DNA of 5,261 nucleotides from Bacteroidota bacterium (GTDB taxonomy: Bacteria; Bacteroidota; Rhodothermia; Rhodothermales; UBA10348), in NCBI GenBank assembly GCA_018623785.1, contig JAAZVD010000136.1, positions 1 through 5,261 on the forward strand, in the 5' to 3' direction. Shown piece after piece: positions 1 through 5,261 of this stretch. The notes under the pieces are model-generated. The model was given only the letters and a program-made list of their open reading frames with translations, made no database searches and was not told where the DNA came from. A program made the position numbers and the translations under genes. Numbering within the stretch: the stretch's first letter is position 1; every line of letters starts with the position of its first letter.

Positions 1-310
1 CTCCCACAATCCGATCCAGCGAAGACAGATTTACTGACTCCAGCAAAGAGGAAAGAGCGGCCCCAACCAGGTTTACGGCTACCTTGACTACAATGAAAAG
101 CCCCATGAAGCCTATGAGAATGGCTTTTTCTGGGGAGATGTGTCCCGTGGAAGCCACAAGGCGTCCGGCAGACTCAACGAAGGAAGCCGCCAAGATGAGC
201 GCAAGAACGGTCCCGAGCAAGCCCGTTGCCTGCTTGAGGAAACCACTGCGCCACCCTTTCAGGAGGCCGATACTCACAATTACTAAAATGAGTATATCGA
301 TCGTGGCCAT
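1..310 (-). CDS. cvpA: CvpA family membrane protein (3' end beyond left edge)
   Basis: I translated this by hand from the ATG at 310-308; the frame stays open for 103 codons to the left edge, so the C-terminal part is missing. The visible part has the CvpA layout: a hydrophobic N-terminus (about residues 4-17, with the family-like DILILVIV start), a short basic turn (KGWRSGF, 18-24), a second hydrophobic segment (about 30-43), a loop, and a third segment (about 62-84) followed by the family-like LDRIVG at 98-103. CvpA proteins are inner-membrane proteins; in Escherichia coli the gene is linked to colicin V production, but the biochemical role is unclear. The start is secure because an in-frame TAA lies a few codons upstream and no other ATG intervenes. 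A purine run (GAGAGAGA, complement of 315-322) sits 4 bases before the ATG and may act as a weak ribosome binding site. The gene lies 53 bases downstream of yqeY and is probably cotranscribed with it. Confidence 0.9.
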   Translation of the reverse strand, partial: MATIDILILVIVSIGLLKGWRSGFLKQATGLLGTVLALILAASFVESAGRLVASTGHISPEKAILIGFMGLFIVVKVAVNLVGAALSSLLESVNLSSLDRIVG

Positions 311-363
311 GAGGTCTCTCTCAGCGCGTTATACATCGTAGATGAGTGATTAAAAGCAGTCCG
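311..363 (-). other. Short yqeY-cvpA intergenic spacer
   Basis: This 53-base spacer shows no clear hairpin or terminator, which favours yqeY-cvpA cotranscription. A TATAAC hexamer (complement of 328-333) could serve as a -10 element, but I find no good -35 at the right distance, and a start there would leave almost no leader. I do not call a promoter. Confidence 0.4.
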
Positions 364-819
364 TCATTGGGTCAAGAGCTCACGTGCAGCCGCCTGAACG
401 AAGTTACCGTCGGCCACACCTTTCAATCGGCTCATGGCTTGACCCATCACCTTGCCCATGTCCTGCATGCCCGAAGCACCCGTGGATGCTACAATCTCCT
501 TGACAACCTCCTGAATCTCAGCCTCCGTTAACTGCTTTGGCAGATAGGACTCAATAACTGCCAACTCCTCCTCTTCCGTCTTGGTAAGGTCATCACGCCC
601 GGCAGCAATAAACTGCGCTATGGAATCCCGGCGCTGTTTAGCCTGTTTTTGGAGCACCTCCATAGCATCCTCCTGCGAAATAGACGCTTGTCCACCGGAA
701 CGCATGTCAATTTCTTTTGCCATGATGGCTGAACGGAGGGAGCGAATAGTGCGCAGGCGAACGGCATCTTTCGATTTCATGGCCTCCTTGAGGTCACTCT
801 GAAGCTTTTCGACAATCAT
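364..819 (-). CDS. yqeY: YqeY family protein (GatB/YqeY domain)
   Basis: This encodes a 151-residue protein, the usual length for the YqeY family, which is related to the tail domain of the GatB subunit of tRNA-dependent amidotransferase. Its own function is not firmly established; a tRNA- or amidotransferase-related role is the usual suggestion. The family pattern runs the whole length: LKEAMKSKDAVRLRTIRSL near residues 9-27, an EI-containing helix just after it, a central basic helix (QKQAKQRRDSI), an acidic run followed by IESYLPKQLTEAEI, then GKVMGQAM and the KGVADGNFV segment near the C-terminus. The ATG at 819 is preferred over an in-frame GTG at 873 because family homology begins there and the 18 extra residues (proline-rich, MTLVPPPADN) look like untranslated sequence; the GTG also overlaps the candidate promoter. 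No Shine-Dalgarno motif precedes the ATG, which is common in Bacteroidota-like genomes. The protein is soluble and cytoplasmic. Confidence 0.96.
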   Translation of the reverse strand: MIVEKLQSDLKEAMKSKDAVRLRTIRSLRSAIMAKEIDMRSGGQASISQEDAMEVLQKQAKQRRDSIAQFIAAGRDDLTKTEEEELAVIESYLPKQLTEAEIQEVVKEIVASTGASGMQDMGKVMGQAMSRLKGVADGNFVQAAARELLTQ

Positions 820-843
820 CGGGTGCAACAAGAAAGTGGATGG

Positions 844-873
844 ATTATCTGCAGGCGGTGGTACGAGTGTCAC
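844..873 (-). promoter_or_regulatory. Candidate sigma70-like promoter for yqeY
   Basis: On the minus strand GTGACA (873-868) and GATAAT (849-844) are separated by 18 bases, each matching 5 of 6 positions of the TTGACA/TATAAT consensus. Transcription would start near 837, giving a leader of about 18 bases before the yqeY ATG at 819. Position and direction fit. However, if the host is Bacteroidota-like, its main sigma factor may prefer a different -10 (TAnnTTTG), which I do not find here, so this is tentative. Confidence 0.35.
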
Positions 874-932
874 GAGAACGGGTTCGGCGTGTCAGTCAAC
901 CGAATCTCACGCTACCAGAGCGAACCTTTCTC
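874..932 (-). repeat. Long imperfect inverted repeat after the PEGA gene (possible terminator or attenuator)
   Basis: Three stem blocks nest here. On the plus strand GAGAA (874-878) pairs with TTCTC (928-932), GGTTCG (881-886) with CGAACC (921-926), and GCGTG (887-891) with CACGC (908-912). This makes 16 pairs with a small 2x1 internal loop, an 8-base bulge (913-920) and a 16-base apical loop (892-907). In the minus-strand transcript it begins 5 bases after the TGA of the PEGA gene, a typical terminator position. No T-run follows the stem, so it is not a canonical intrinsic terminator; it could stabilise the 3' end, attenuate read-through or bind a protein. Competing shorter hairpins exist (TTCGG 883-887 with CCGAA 900-904; CGCT 910-913 with AGCG 919-922). 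Confidence 0.5.
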
Positions 933-937
933 AAGGA

Positions 938-1735
938 TCAGAGCGCCAACCGTATGGCTACAAATCCCAGACCGGCTTGCATCGTACCGAGGGCTACTCC
1001 GGACTGTACATCAAGCCTGCGAATATCAGCACGCATCGACGGGCTGCCCGTCTGCAGATAGTCCTGATAGCGATTATCCGCTTTTGTACGGTAATGAATG
1101 GCCAGTACCCCTGCGGAAAAAGCTACTGCCGCTGCTGCCAGATTGATCCAGTTTGGACGCGCCTCTTCCACAGCATAGTTGTCGTGTAACCCTTCCACGG
1201 GGACCATCAAAGGGGTCATCGATACGGAAACCGGATTCCAGATATCTTCTCCAGGCCGAATACGTGCCGCTTCGTACCCCTTCATTTCAAGAAGAAAATC
1301 CTCTTCCACAGGGCTGGCCGACCGATGGATGATCGGCGTTGCACCGAGGTTTTGTTGCCCGAGAAACACGGAAGCACCAGAGGGTATGGACTGGATACGA
1401 TAGTGGTATCTGAAATGAGCGTCGAGAACGACATGCCCGGTGTCCGGCTCCAGAACGAACCGAAGTGGATCCACAGACCATACCTCCGCTCCCAGAGGAC
1501 GTACTAAAACTTCGCTGGAGGTAATCGGCACACTAATGGGATTTAGACCAACAGATCCCATCCAGACTCCGTCAACCCATACACTGGCTTCAGACGCATT
1601 GGAAGTAACGGACATAAAGCGTTTCTGTCCGTACAGGGGACTTGCGATGGTAATCCACAGCATGCCGAGCAGCCACGCGCGACAGATCACTATGGCTGTA
1701 CATCCTGTCGCAGGACGATTGCGTGTAGTGTTCAT
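938..1735 (-). CDS. Exported PEGA-repeat protein with hydrophobic C-terminal tail
   Basis: This 265-residue protein has an N-terminal export signal: arginines at 5, 7 and 19, a hydrophobic core at about 20-34, and likely cleavage near LYG-QKR (36/37). Two PEGA-type beta repeats follow. The first, divergent one spans about 40-108 and includes SVWVDGVWMGSVG. The second, clear one spans about 112-176 and includes IPSGASVFLGQQNLGATPI and a MKGYEAAR segment. PEGA domains are usually surface or periplasmic binding modules. The tail has a hydrophobic helix (about 196-213), a charged segment with a YQDYL motif and an IRRLD motif (about 214-242), and a second glycine-rich hydrophobic segment (about 246-265), so it probably sits in a membrane with the PEGA domains in the periplasm. 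The ATG overlaps the lipoprotein stop as ATGA, and TGGAG (complement of 1746-1750) lies 10 bases upstream. The specific function is unknown; partnership with the two upstream envelope genes is inferred from the overlap. Confidence 0.85.
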   Translation of the reverse strand: MNTTRNRPATGCTAIVICRAWLLGMLWITIASPLYGQKRFMSVTSNASEASVWVDGVWMGSVGLNPISVPITSSEVLVRPLGAEVWSVDPLRFVLEPDTGHVVLDAHFRYHYRIQSIPSGASVFLGQQNLGATPIIHRSASPVEEDFLLEMKGYEAARIRPGEDIWNPVSVSMTPLMVPVEGLHDNYAVEEARPNWINLAAAAVAFSAGVLAIHYRTKADNRYQDYLQTGSPSMRADIRRLDVQSGVALGTMQAGLGFVAIRLAL

Positions 1736-2931
1736 GGGTGGTCGTCTCCAGTATTCTTGTCAGAGGCCGTTCCTTCAATTTCTGGACGGTAATAAAGCAG
1801 CCAACGTGGCTCTGCCAAGACCAGTAAACCGCCATCGGCCAGGGCCATAGCCGATTTGATGCGCCCATCCACCTCGGTGCGCCACTGCACCTCACCGGTG
1901 GCCATGTCCAGTCCGAGGAGTTCCTTACCAAGGGTACCGACAAATGCATGATTTCTCGTGACAAGCGGTGGTGCAGAGACCACATCATCAACAGCTACCT
2001 CCCACTCGACACTCCCTGAAGCACGATTTAGCAAGCGGATAATACCGTCTGATGCACCTGCCAGAACCCCTGAAAGGCCCAAAGCTGGCGCACCCATGCG
2101 TATGTGCTCAGGGCCTTGCCAGGACCACACTTTATCGCCCGTGATTGTATCCAGGAGATACACGCTGCCCCGCGCCGTGGTCACAGCAACCTTCGCTTCG
2201 GACACAGCCGGTGTGTGATACACGGGGGCTCCCAAGTCTTTGACCCACGTTACCGTTTGCGTATCCAGATCGACCCCGTACATGGTACCAGTTACGTCTA
2301 CGAACAAGACTGACGATTCGGAAATCCGGACCGGAGACGCCTTGAACGTCCGGAGGGTATCCAACGAAAGCGTCCAAGCCGGTCGACCATCATCCATAGC
2401 ATACGCCCGGATGGTACCTTCAAGGTCGACACCGAGGATCAAGTCTCTTTGCGCAATCAAAGCCGTCCCGAATGGGACACCCCGCTGCTGCCAGCGAATA
2501 GTGCCGGCGGCCAGGTCGAAAGCAACGAGGGTTTTCCGGCCCCAGGAAATAGGAACATAGAGCATACCCTCGTAGATAAGGGGGGAGCCTTCGATAACCT
2601 CACCCAATTGCTTGAACCCCCGTCCTCTCCCGGATTCCAACTCAACGGCATGAATCTCCCCTTTTCGGTTTCCCAGGAGGATGCGATCCTGCAGCCGCAA
2701 CGGGGATGCCTCGCTAAAGCCCGCATTGGCATTATACTTCCATGCAAGCGTCAAGGGTGCTGGCAAAGATTGATCATGAACACGACTCCGCTCCGCGGTC
2801 TGTCCGTCAGTGGGCCAGTCGGATGCTGTCGTAACGTGGGGACGGACAAACTGAATCGTCTGGCATCCGCTAGCAAGTACAGCAAGCAATACCAACCCTG
2901 CCCATCCCGCCCGATGTGTGCAGATGCCCAT
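1732..2931 (-). CDS. BamB-like outer-membrane lipoprotein, PQQ-type beta-propeller
   Basis: This encodes a 399-residue lipoprotein. A hydrophobic segment (AGLVLLAVLASGC) ends in a lipobox with the lipidated cysteine at residue 23. Residue +2 is Gln, not Asp, which is compatible with outer-membrane sorting. After a linker and a DWPTDGQ motif (often seen at the front of PQQ-like propellers), about seven regular PQQ-type repeats run from about residue 60 to 385. Each has the pattern G-x-(I/V/L)-x-A/G-(V/L/F)-D/E-x-x-(S/T)-G-x-x-x-W, for example AFDLAAGTIRWQQ, GVDLDTQTVTWVKDL and GLDMATGEVQWRTEV. A last half repeat (LLVLAEPRWLLYY) with the early LAWKYN strand could close an eight-bladed ring, as in BamB. 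There is no dehydrogenase active-site sequence, so a protein-binding scaffold role is more likely than an enzyme. The ATG at 2931 shares one base with the barrel-gene stop (TGATG). An in-frame GTG at 2943 is possible but would add only four residues. True orthology with BamB is unproven. Confidence 0.92.
   Translation of the reverse strand: MGICTHRAGWAGLVLLAVLASGCQTIQFVRPHVTTASDWPTDGQTAERSRVHDQSLPAPLTLAWKYNANAGFSEASPLRLQDRILLGNRKGEIHAVELESGRGRGFKQLGEVIEGSPLIYEGMLYVPISWGRKTLVAFDLAAGTIRWQQRGVPFGTALIAQRDLILGVDLEGTIRAYAMDDGRPAWTLSLDTLRTFKASPVRISESSVLFVDVTGTMYGVDLDTQTVTWVKDLGAPVYHTPAVSEAKVAVTTARGSVYLLDTITGDKVWSWQGPEHIRMGAPALGLSGVLAGASDGIIRLLNRASGSVEWEVAVDDVVSAPPLVTRNHAFVGTLGKELLGLDMATGEVQWRTEVDGRIKSAMALADGGLLVLAEPRWLLYYRPEIEGTASDKNTGDDHP
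1746..1750 (-). promoter_or_regulatory. Ribosome binding site for the PEGA gene, inside the lipoprotein gene
   Basis: TGGAG on the minus strand lies within the last codons of the lipoprotein gene, 10 bases before the ATG at 1735. The spacing is slightly long, but together with the ATGA overlap it supports this start and coupled translation. Confidence 0.45.
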
Positions 2932-5261
2932 CAGAAATCCCACCCGAAGAAGAACTGCCTGAAGACCTTATCCTGTCGCTGGAAGCCATCCCGGTAGCGA
3001 CGACCGATATCGTAGCGTAACACAAAAGCACCGAAAAGATTAACCCGGAAGCCGATCCCGATGGCTCCTACCGTCTCTCCCGCTCGTAACTCCGGACGAA
3101 GCTCTGTGTAATCATTATTCCATGCGTGCGCTGCATCAAAGAACAACGCACCACGCAGACTGGCCACGCCGAGAGGCGCCAAGACAGGAAACATTACGGA
3201 TGGAGCATTCAATATTGGAAAACGAAGCTCTTGTGAGGTAAACCACATCTTCTGTCCACGCACATCAAACCACCTGAATCCGCGCAGGTCCCAGCTTCCT
3301 CCCAAAACAAAAAGTCGTGCTTCCCGCCCTTCGTTGAAACGTGCCATCCCCCAAGAGGCGTAAGTAATGTCTTTCGTGAGGCGTACGTAGGTGCGGATAT
3401 CCGCCATCAGCGTGTAGTAGCTCACATTGGCATATAGGATGTCACTGGTGTACCCAGCGGTCAGGCTTGCTCGCCACCCGTCTACTGGACCATTGAGCCT
3501 GTACAAGGCTTGATCCCTAACCAATGAGACAGCACTCGACAACAGTAATGCATCGCGTTCTACGTCCTGTATGGCGACGTCCTTACTCGTCCAGTTCAGG
3601 GACGACGTCATTTCGAGTCGTGTAAACTTGGAAAGCGGATAACTGATCAGCCCGAACCCACCGTATACCGTCTCATAAAAGACAGGAAACTGTGTAGGTG
3701 CGTCAGGATCGGTAACGTCGTAGCGGCGCCCTGAAAACCGGTAGGTACCGTAGCCGATGTTTGCCCTACGGCTCATTTTGAAATGGGCGACCTGGAAACT
3801 TAGATCTCTCAAAAAGCTCTCGCGACCAGTTCCTGTGTTCAGGACGGTCAGGTACAGATACTCATCCCCCAACATATCGGAGAACGCAAATACCGCACCT
3901 CCGGTAGTGCCGAGCACGGGGTTCTGAGAAACGCTTCCCTGCGCAATGTCTAGCTGGAAACGCCGGCGATAGGTACCATCCTCTGCATCCGACCCGCGTT
4001 TCAGCGCTTCATATTGCCAAGAGGGTCCCACCGTATGCAGCAAGGCAGATGTCTGCTGACGTGGACGGTCCATCCTGTCGGATATATCGGGCAACTGTCG
4101 AATAGAAAAGCTGAGCCCCTCAAAACTGGTAAATATGATGTGGTCGTCCTGCGTCCACACAGGATCGAACGCGGCGGAGACAAATCGAGTAAGCCTGCTT
4201 TGGGAGCGTCCCAGAGGATGCCCGACTGCCTCCGCGTCACCAATGGTTGGGCCCTGCATCACAGCACCGGTGGACGTATCGATGTTCGTGGTCCATATAT
4301 CCTGCGTCCCATATCGACCACTGTCATCCCTGGTAGCCGATATGAACGCAAGCCGGTCTCCAGAAGGACTCCAGGCGGGGGCCAGATCGTAGCGGTGGCC
4401 GAACGTGACATACTCTATGAGTCCACTATCCACCTCATATGAAAATAGATTATAGGCGCCTTCCTTACCGAGAGATGTGCGATCCGAAGAAAAAGCGATG
4501 CGTGCTCCATCCGGACTCCAAGCCGGATCCCGGTCATCGTAATCATCGTCCGTGAGCTGCATCAGGACACCCCGATCCAACCAGTACGCATATAAATCCG
4601 AGAAGCCGGAGCGGGTAATGGCTGTAAACACCAGGGCATTTCCGTCCGGATTCCACGAGGGCGAATAGACTGCAATCAGATCGTCGAACCGGTAGGTGGC
4701 GTACAACTCATTCTGCTTGAGATCATAGACGTGGATAACATCCTGACCGCCGGATTTCGTCACAAAGGCGAGTTTGCCATCGCTTGATACGGACATCCGG
4801 CTCTCGAACAGATGAAACGCCTCGAACGTGTCATTGCGCTCACCTTCTATCAGGACGTGCGGCTCCGAAAGCGGCTGATACGCGCCATCCACCTCCACCT
4901 GATAGACGTTCGAGAGACCGTCCATATTACCGACGAAATAAACGCGACGCGTGCCATCCTCGAACTGGAAATAACCAGGTTTGGCGTTGAAACCCTCTGT
5001 CGAAAGTCCTCCAGCAATGATGGAAGGCATCTCTACGTTGGCAAGGTCGGGGTAATACTGCCTCTTGAGCCACTGATCAAATGCGGTCGAGATCTGATCG
5101 AACTCCTCGTGGAATGTGGTTTCCATGATGACCCTGAAGTCACGATCTCGCCAACCGTTTTCAATCAATTCCAAGAGCCGTTCTTCGCCGTAGCGTTCCG
5201 CAAGAAATCGACATATGGCTTCGCCCTGCTTATACATGACGAAGGACCCATTGATACGGTA
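2931..5261 (-). CDS. Peptidase MA-like / PD40 propeller / Omp85-like barrel outer-membrane protein (5' end beyond right edge)
   Basis: The frame is open to the right edge (776 residues visible), and the Met at 5237 is internal because homologous-looking sequence continues before it; the true start and signal peptide lie outside. Visible order: residues 1-70 resemble the helical end of peptidase-MA-like metallopeptidases (GSFVMYKQGEAICRFLAERYG, then a QWLKRQYYPDL end); the catalytic HExxH would lie upstream. Residues about 100-380 form a TolB-type propeller with PD40 repeats at about 156, 198, 246, 295 and 365 (SPSWNPDG, PAWSPDGARIAF, PAWSPSGDRLAF and weaker copies). Residues about 430-776 are alternating beta strands typical of an outer-membrane barrel. 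They include GSWDLRGF, whose LRGF (659-662) matches the Omp85 loop-6 signature, followed by QELRFPI and a C-terminal FFFGWDF with terminal Phe. No POTRA domains are visible between propeller and barrel. It leads the overlapping cluster and probably anchors the complex; the substrate is unknown. Mostly hypothetical homologues are annotated as PD40 or surface-antigen proteins. Confidence 0.9.
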   Translation of the reverse strand, partial: YRINGSFVMYKQGEAICRFLAERYGEERLLELIENGWRDRDFRVIMETTFHEEFDQISTAFDQWLKRQYYPDLANVEMPSIIAGGLSTEGFNAKPGYFQFEDGTRRVYFVGNMDGLSNVYQVEVDGAYQPLSEPHVLIEGERNDTFEAFHLFESRMSVSSDGKLAFVTKSGGQDVIHVYDLKQNELYATYRFDDLIAVYSPSWNPDGNALVFTAITRSGFSDLYAYWLDRGVLMQLTDDDYDDRDPAWSPDGARIAFSSDRTSLGKEGAYNLFSYEVDSGLIEYVTFGHRYDLAPAWSPSGDRLAFISATRDDSGRYGTQDIWTTNIDTSTGAVMQGPTIGDAEAVGHPLGRSQSRLTRFVSAAFDPVWTQDDHIIFTSFEGLSFSIRQLPDISDRMDRPRQQTSALLHTVGPSWQYEALKRGSDAEDGTYRRRFQLDIAQGSVSQNPVLGTTGGAVFAFSDMLGDEYLYLTVLNTGTGRESFLRDLSFQVAHFKMSRRANIGYGTYRFSGRRYDVTDPDAPTQFPVFYETVYGGFGLISYPLSKFTRLEMTSSLNWTSKDVAIQDVERDALLLSSAVSLVRDQALYRLNGPVDGWRASLTAGYTSDILYANVSYYTLMADIRTYVRLTKDITYASWGMARFNEGREARLFVLGGSWDLRGFRWFDVRGQKMWFTSQELRFPILNAPSVMFPVLAPLGVASLRGALFFDAAHAWNNDYTELRPELRAGETVGAIGIGFRVNLFGAFVLRYDIGRRYRDGFQRQDKVFRQFFFGWDF

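Larger units (their letters stand above)
820..937. other. Non-coding spacer between the envelope unit and yqeY
   Basis: This 118-base gap is the largest without a gene in the window. It splits into the inverted repeat next to the PEGA stop codon (874-932) and the yqeY promoter candidate (844-873) with a short leader. Plus-strand open frames crossing it also run into the PEGA or yqeY genes and have no protein-like character, so I regard it as non-coding and as the boundary between two transcription units. Confidence 0.6.

Noticed and set aside
84..341. Plus-strand open frame of 85 codons
   Set aside because: It is antisense to the clear CvpA frame on the minus strand, and its product is a low-complexity Met/Pro/Arg/Ser mix with no family resemblance.
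328..375. Promoter for cvpA (TATAAC, or TTGACC with TTTAAT)
   Set aside because: TATAAC lacks a -35 partner, and the TTGACC/TTTAAT pair has a spacer of only 15 bases; neither is convincing.
836..1189. Overlapping plus-strand open frames across the PEGA/yqeY spacer
   Set aside because: They run antisense into the PEGA gene, overlap each other in different frames and lack protein-like composition.
2449..2997. Plus-strand open frame of 182 codons
   Set aside because: It is antisense to the propeller lipoprotein and the end of the barrel gene; the product has no domain pattern and spans a gene junction.
4014..4442. Plus-strand open frame of 142 codons
   Set aside because: It is a shadow of the PD40 propeller coding sequence, with no recognisable protein features.
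4507..4664. Similar DNA segments near 4507-4527 and 4641-4661 as a nucleotide repeat
   Set aside because: They encode successive PD40 motifs (WSPDG and WNPDG), so the similarity is explained by protein repeats.
5103..5117. HEEFD in the barrel protein as a zinc-protease HExxH motif
   Set aside because: The second histidine is missing, and it lies in the helical tail region; the catalytic motif of this family would be upstream of the window.

Overview
All five genes in this window lie on the minus strand, and nothing convincing is coded on the plus strand. In transcription order (right to left) they are: (1) a large outer-membrane protein, cut by the right edge, joining the tail of a peptidase-MA-like domain, a TolB-type PD40 beta-propeller and an Omp85/BamA-like beta-barrel; (2) a BamB-like outer-membrane lipoprotein made of PQQ-type propeller repeats; (3) an exported PEGA-repeat protein with a hydrophobic C-terminal tail; (4) a YqeY (GatB/YqeY) protein; (5) a CvpA-family membrane protein, cut by the left edge. 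There are no RNA genes, insertion sequences, CRISPR arrays or phage genes that I can see.

The organism is a diderm bacterium: there is a lipobox lipoprotein with a +2 residue permitting outer-membrane sorting and a barrel that ends in phenylalanine. The peptidase-MA/PD40/barrel architecture, the PEGA protein with its paired hydrophobic tail, the moderate GC content (a little over half by eye) and the weak Shine-Dalgarno signals fit the Bacteroidota/Rhodothermota/Balneolota side of the FCB group. This is an inference from gene style, not a proven assignment.

The window has two parts. From 938 to the right edge, three envelope genes are packed with overlapping stop and start codons (TGATG between barrel and lipoprotein, ATGA between lipoprotein and PEGA protein), so they are almost certainly one translationally coupled unit. 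Next come 118 untranslated bases (820-937) holding a long imperfect inverted repeat just after the PEGA stop codon and then a sigma70-like promoter candidate facing yqeY. From 819 to the left edge are yqeY and cvpA, separated by 53 bases, which look like ordinary chromosomal housekeeping genes.

The most interesting content is the three-gene envelope unit. An Omp85-like barrel carrying its own periplasmic or surface propeller, instead of visible POTRA domains, is coupled to a BamB-like lipoprotein and a PEGA protein. This suggests a dedicated outer-membrane complex, possibly for assembly, secretion or proteolysis. The function is inferred only.
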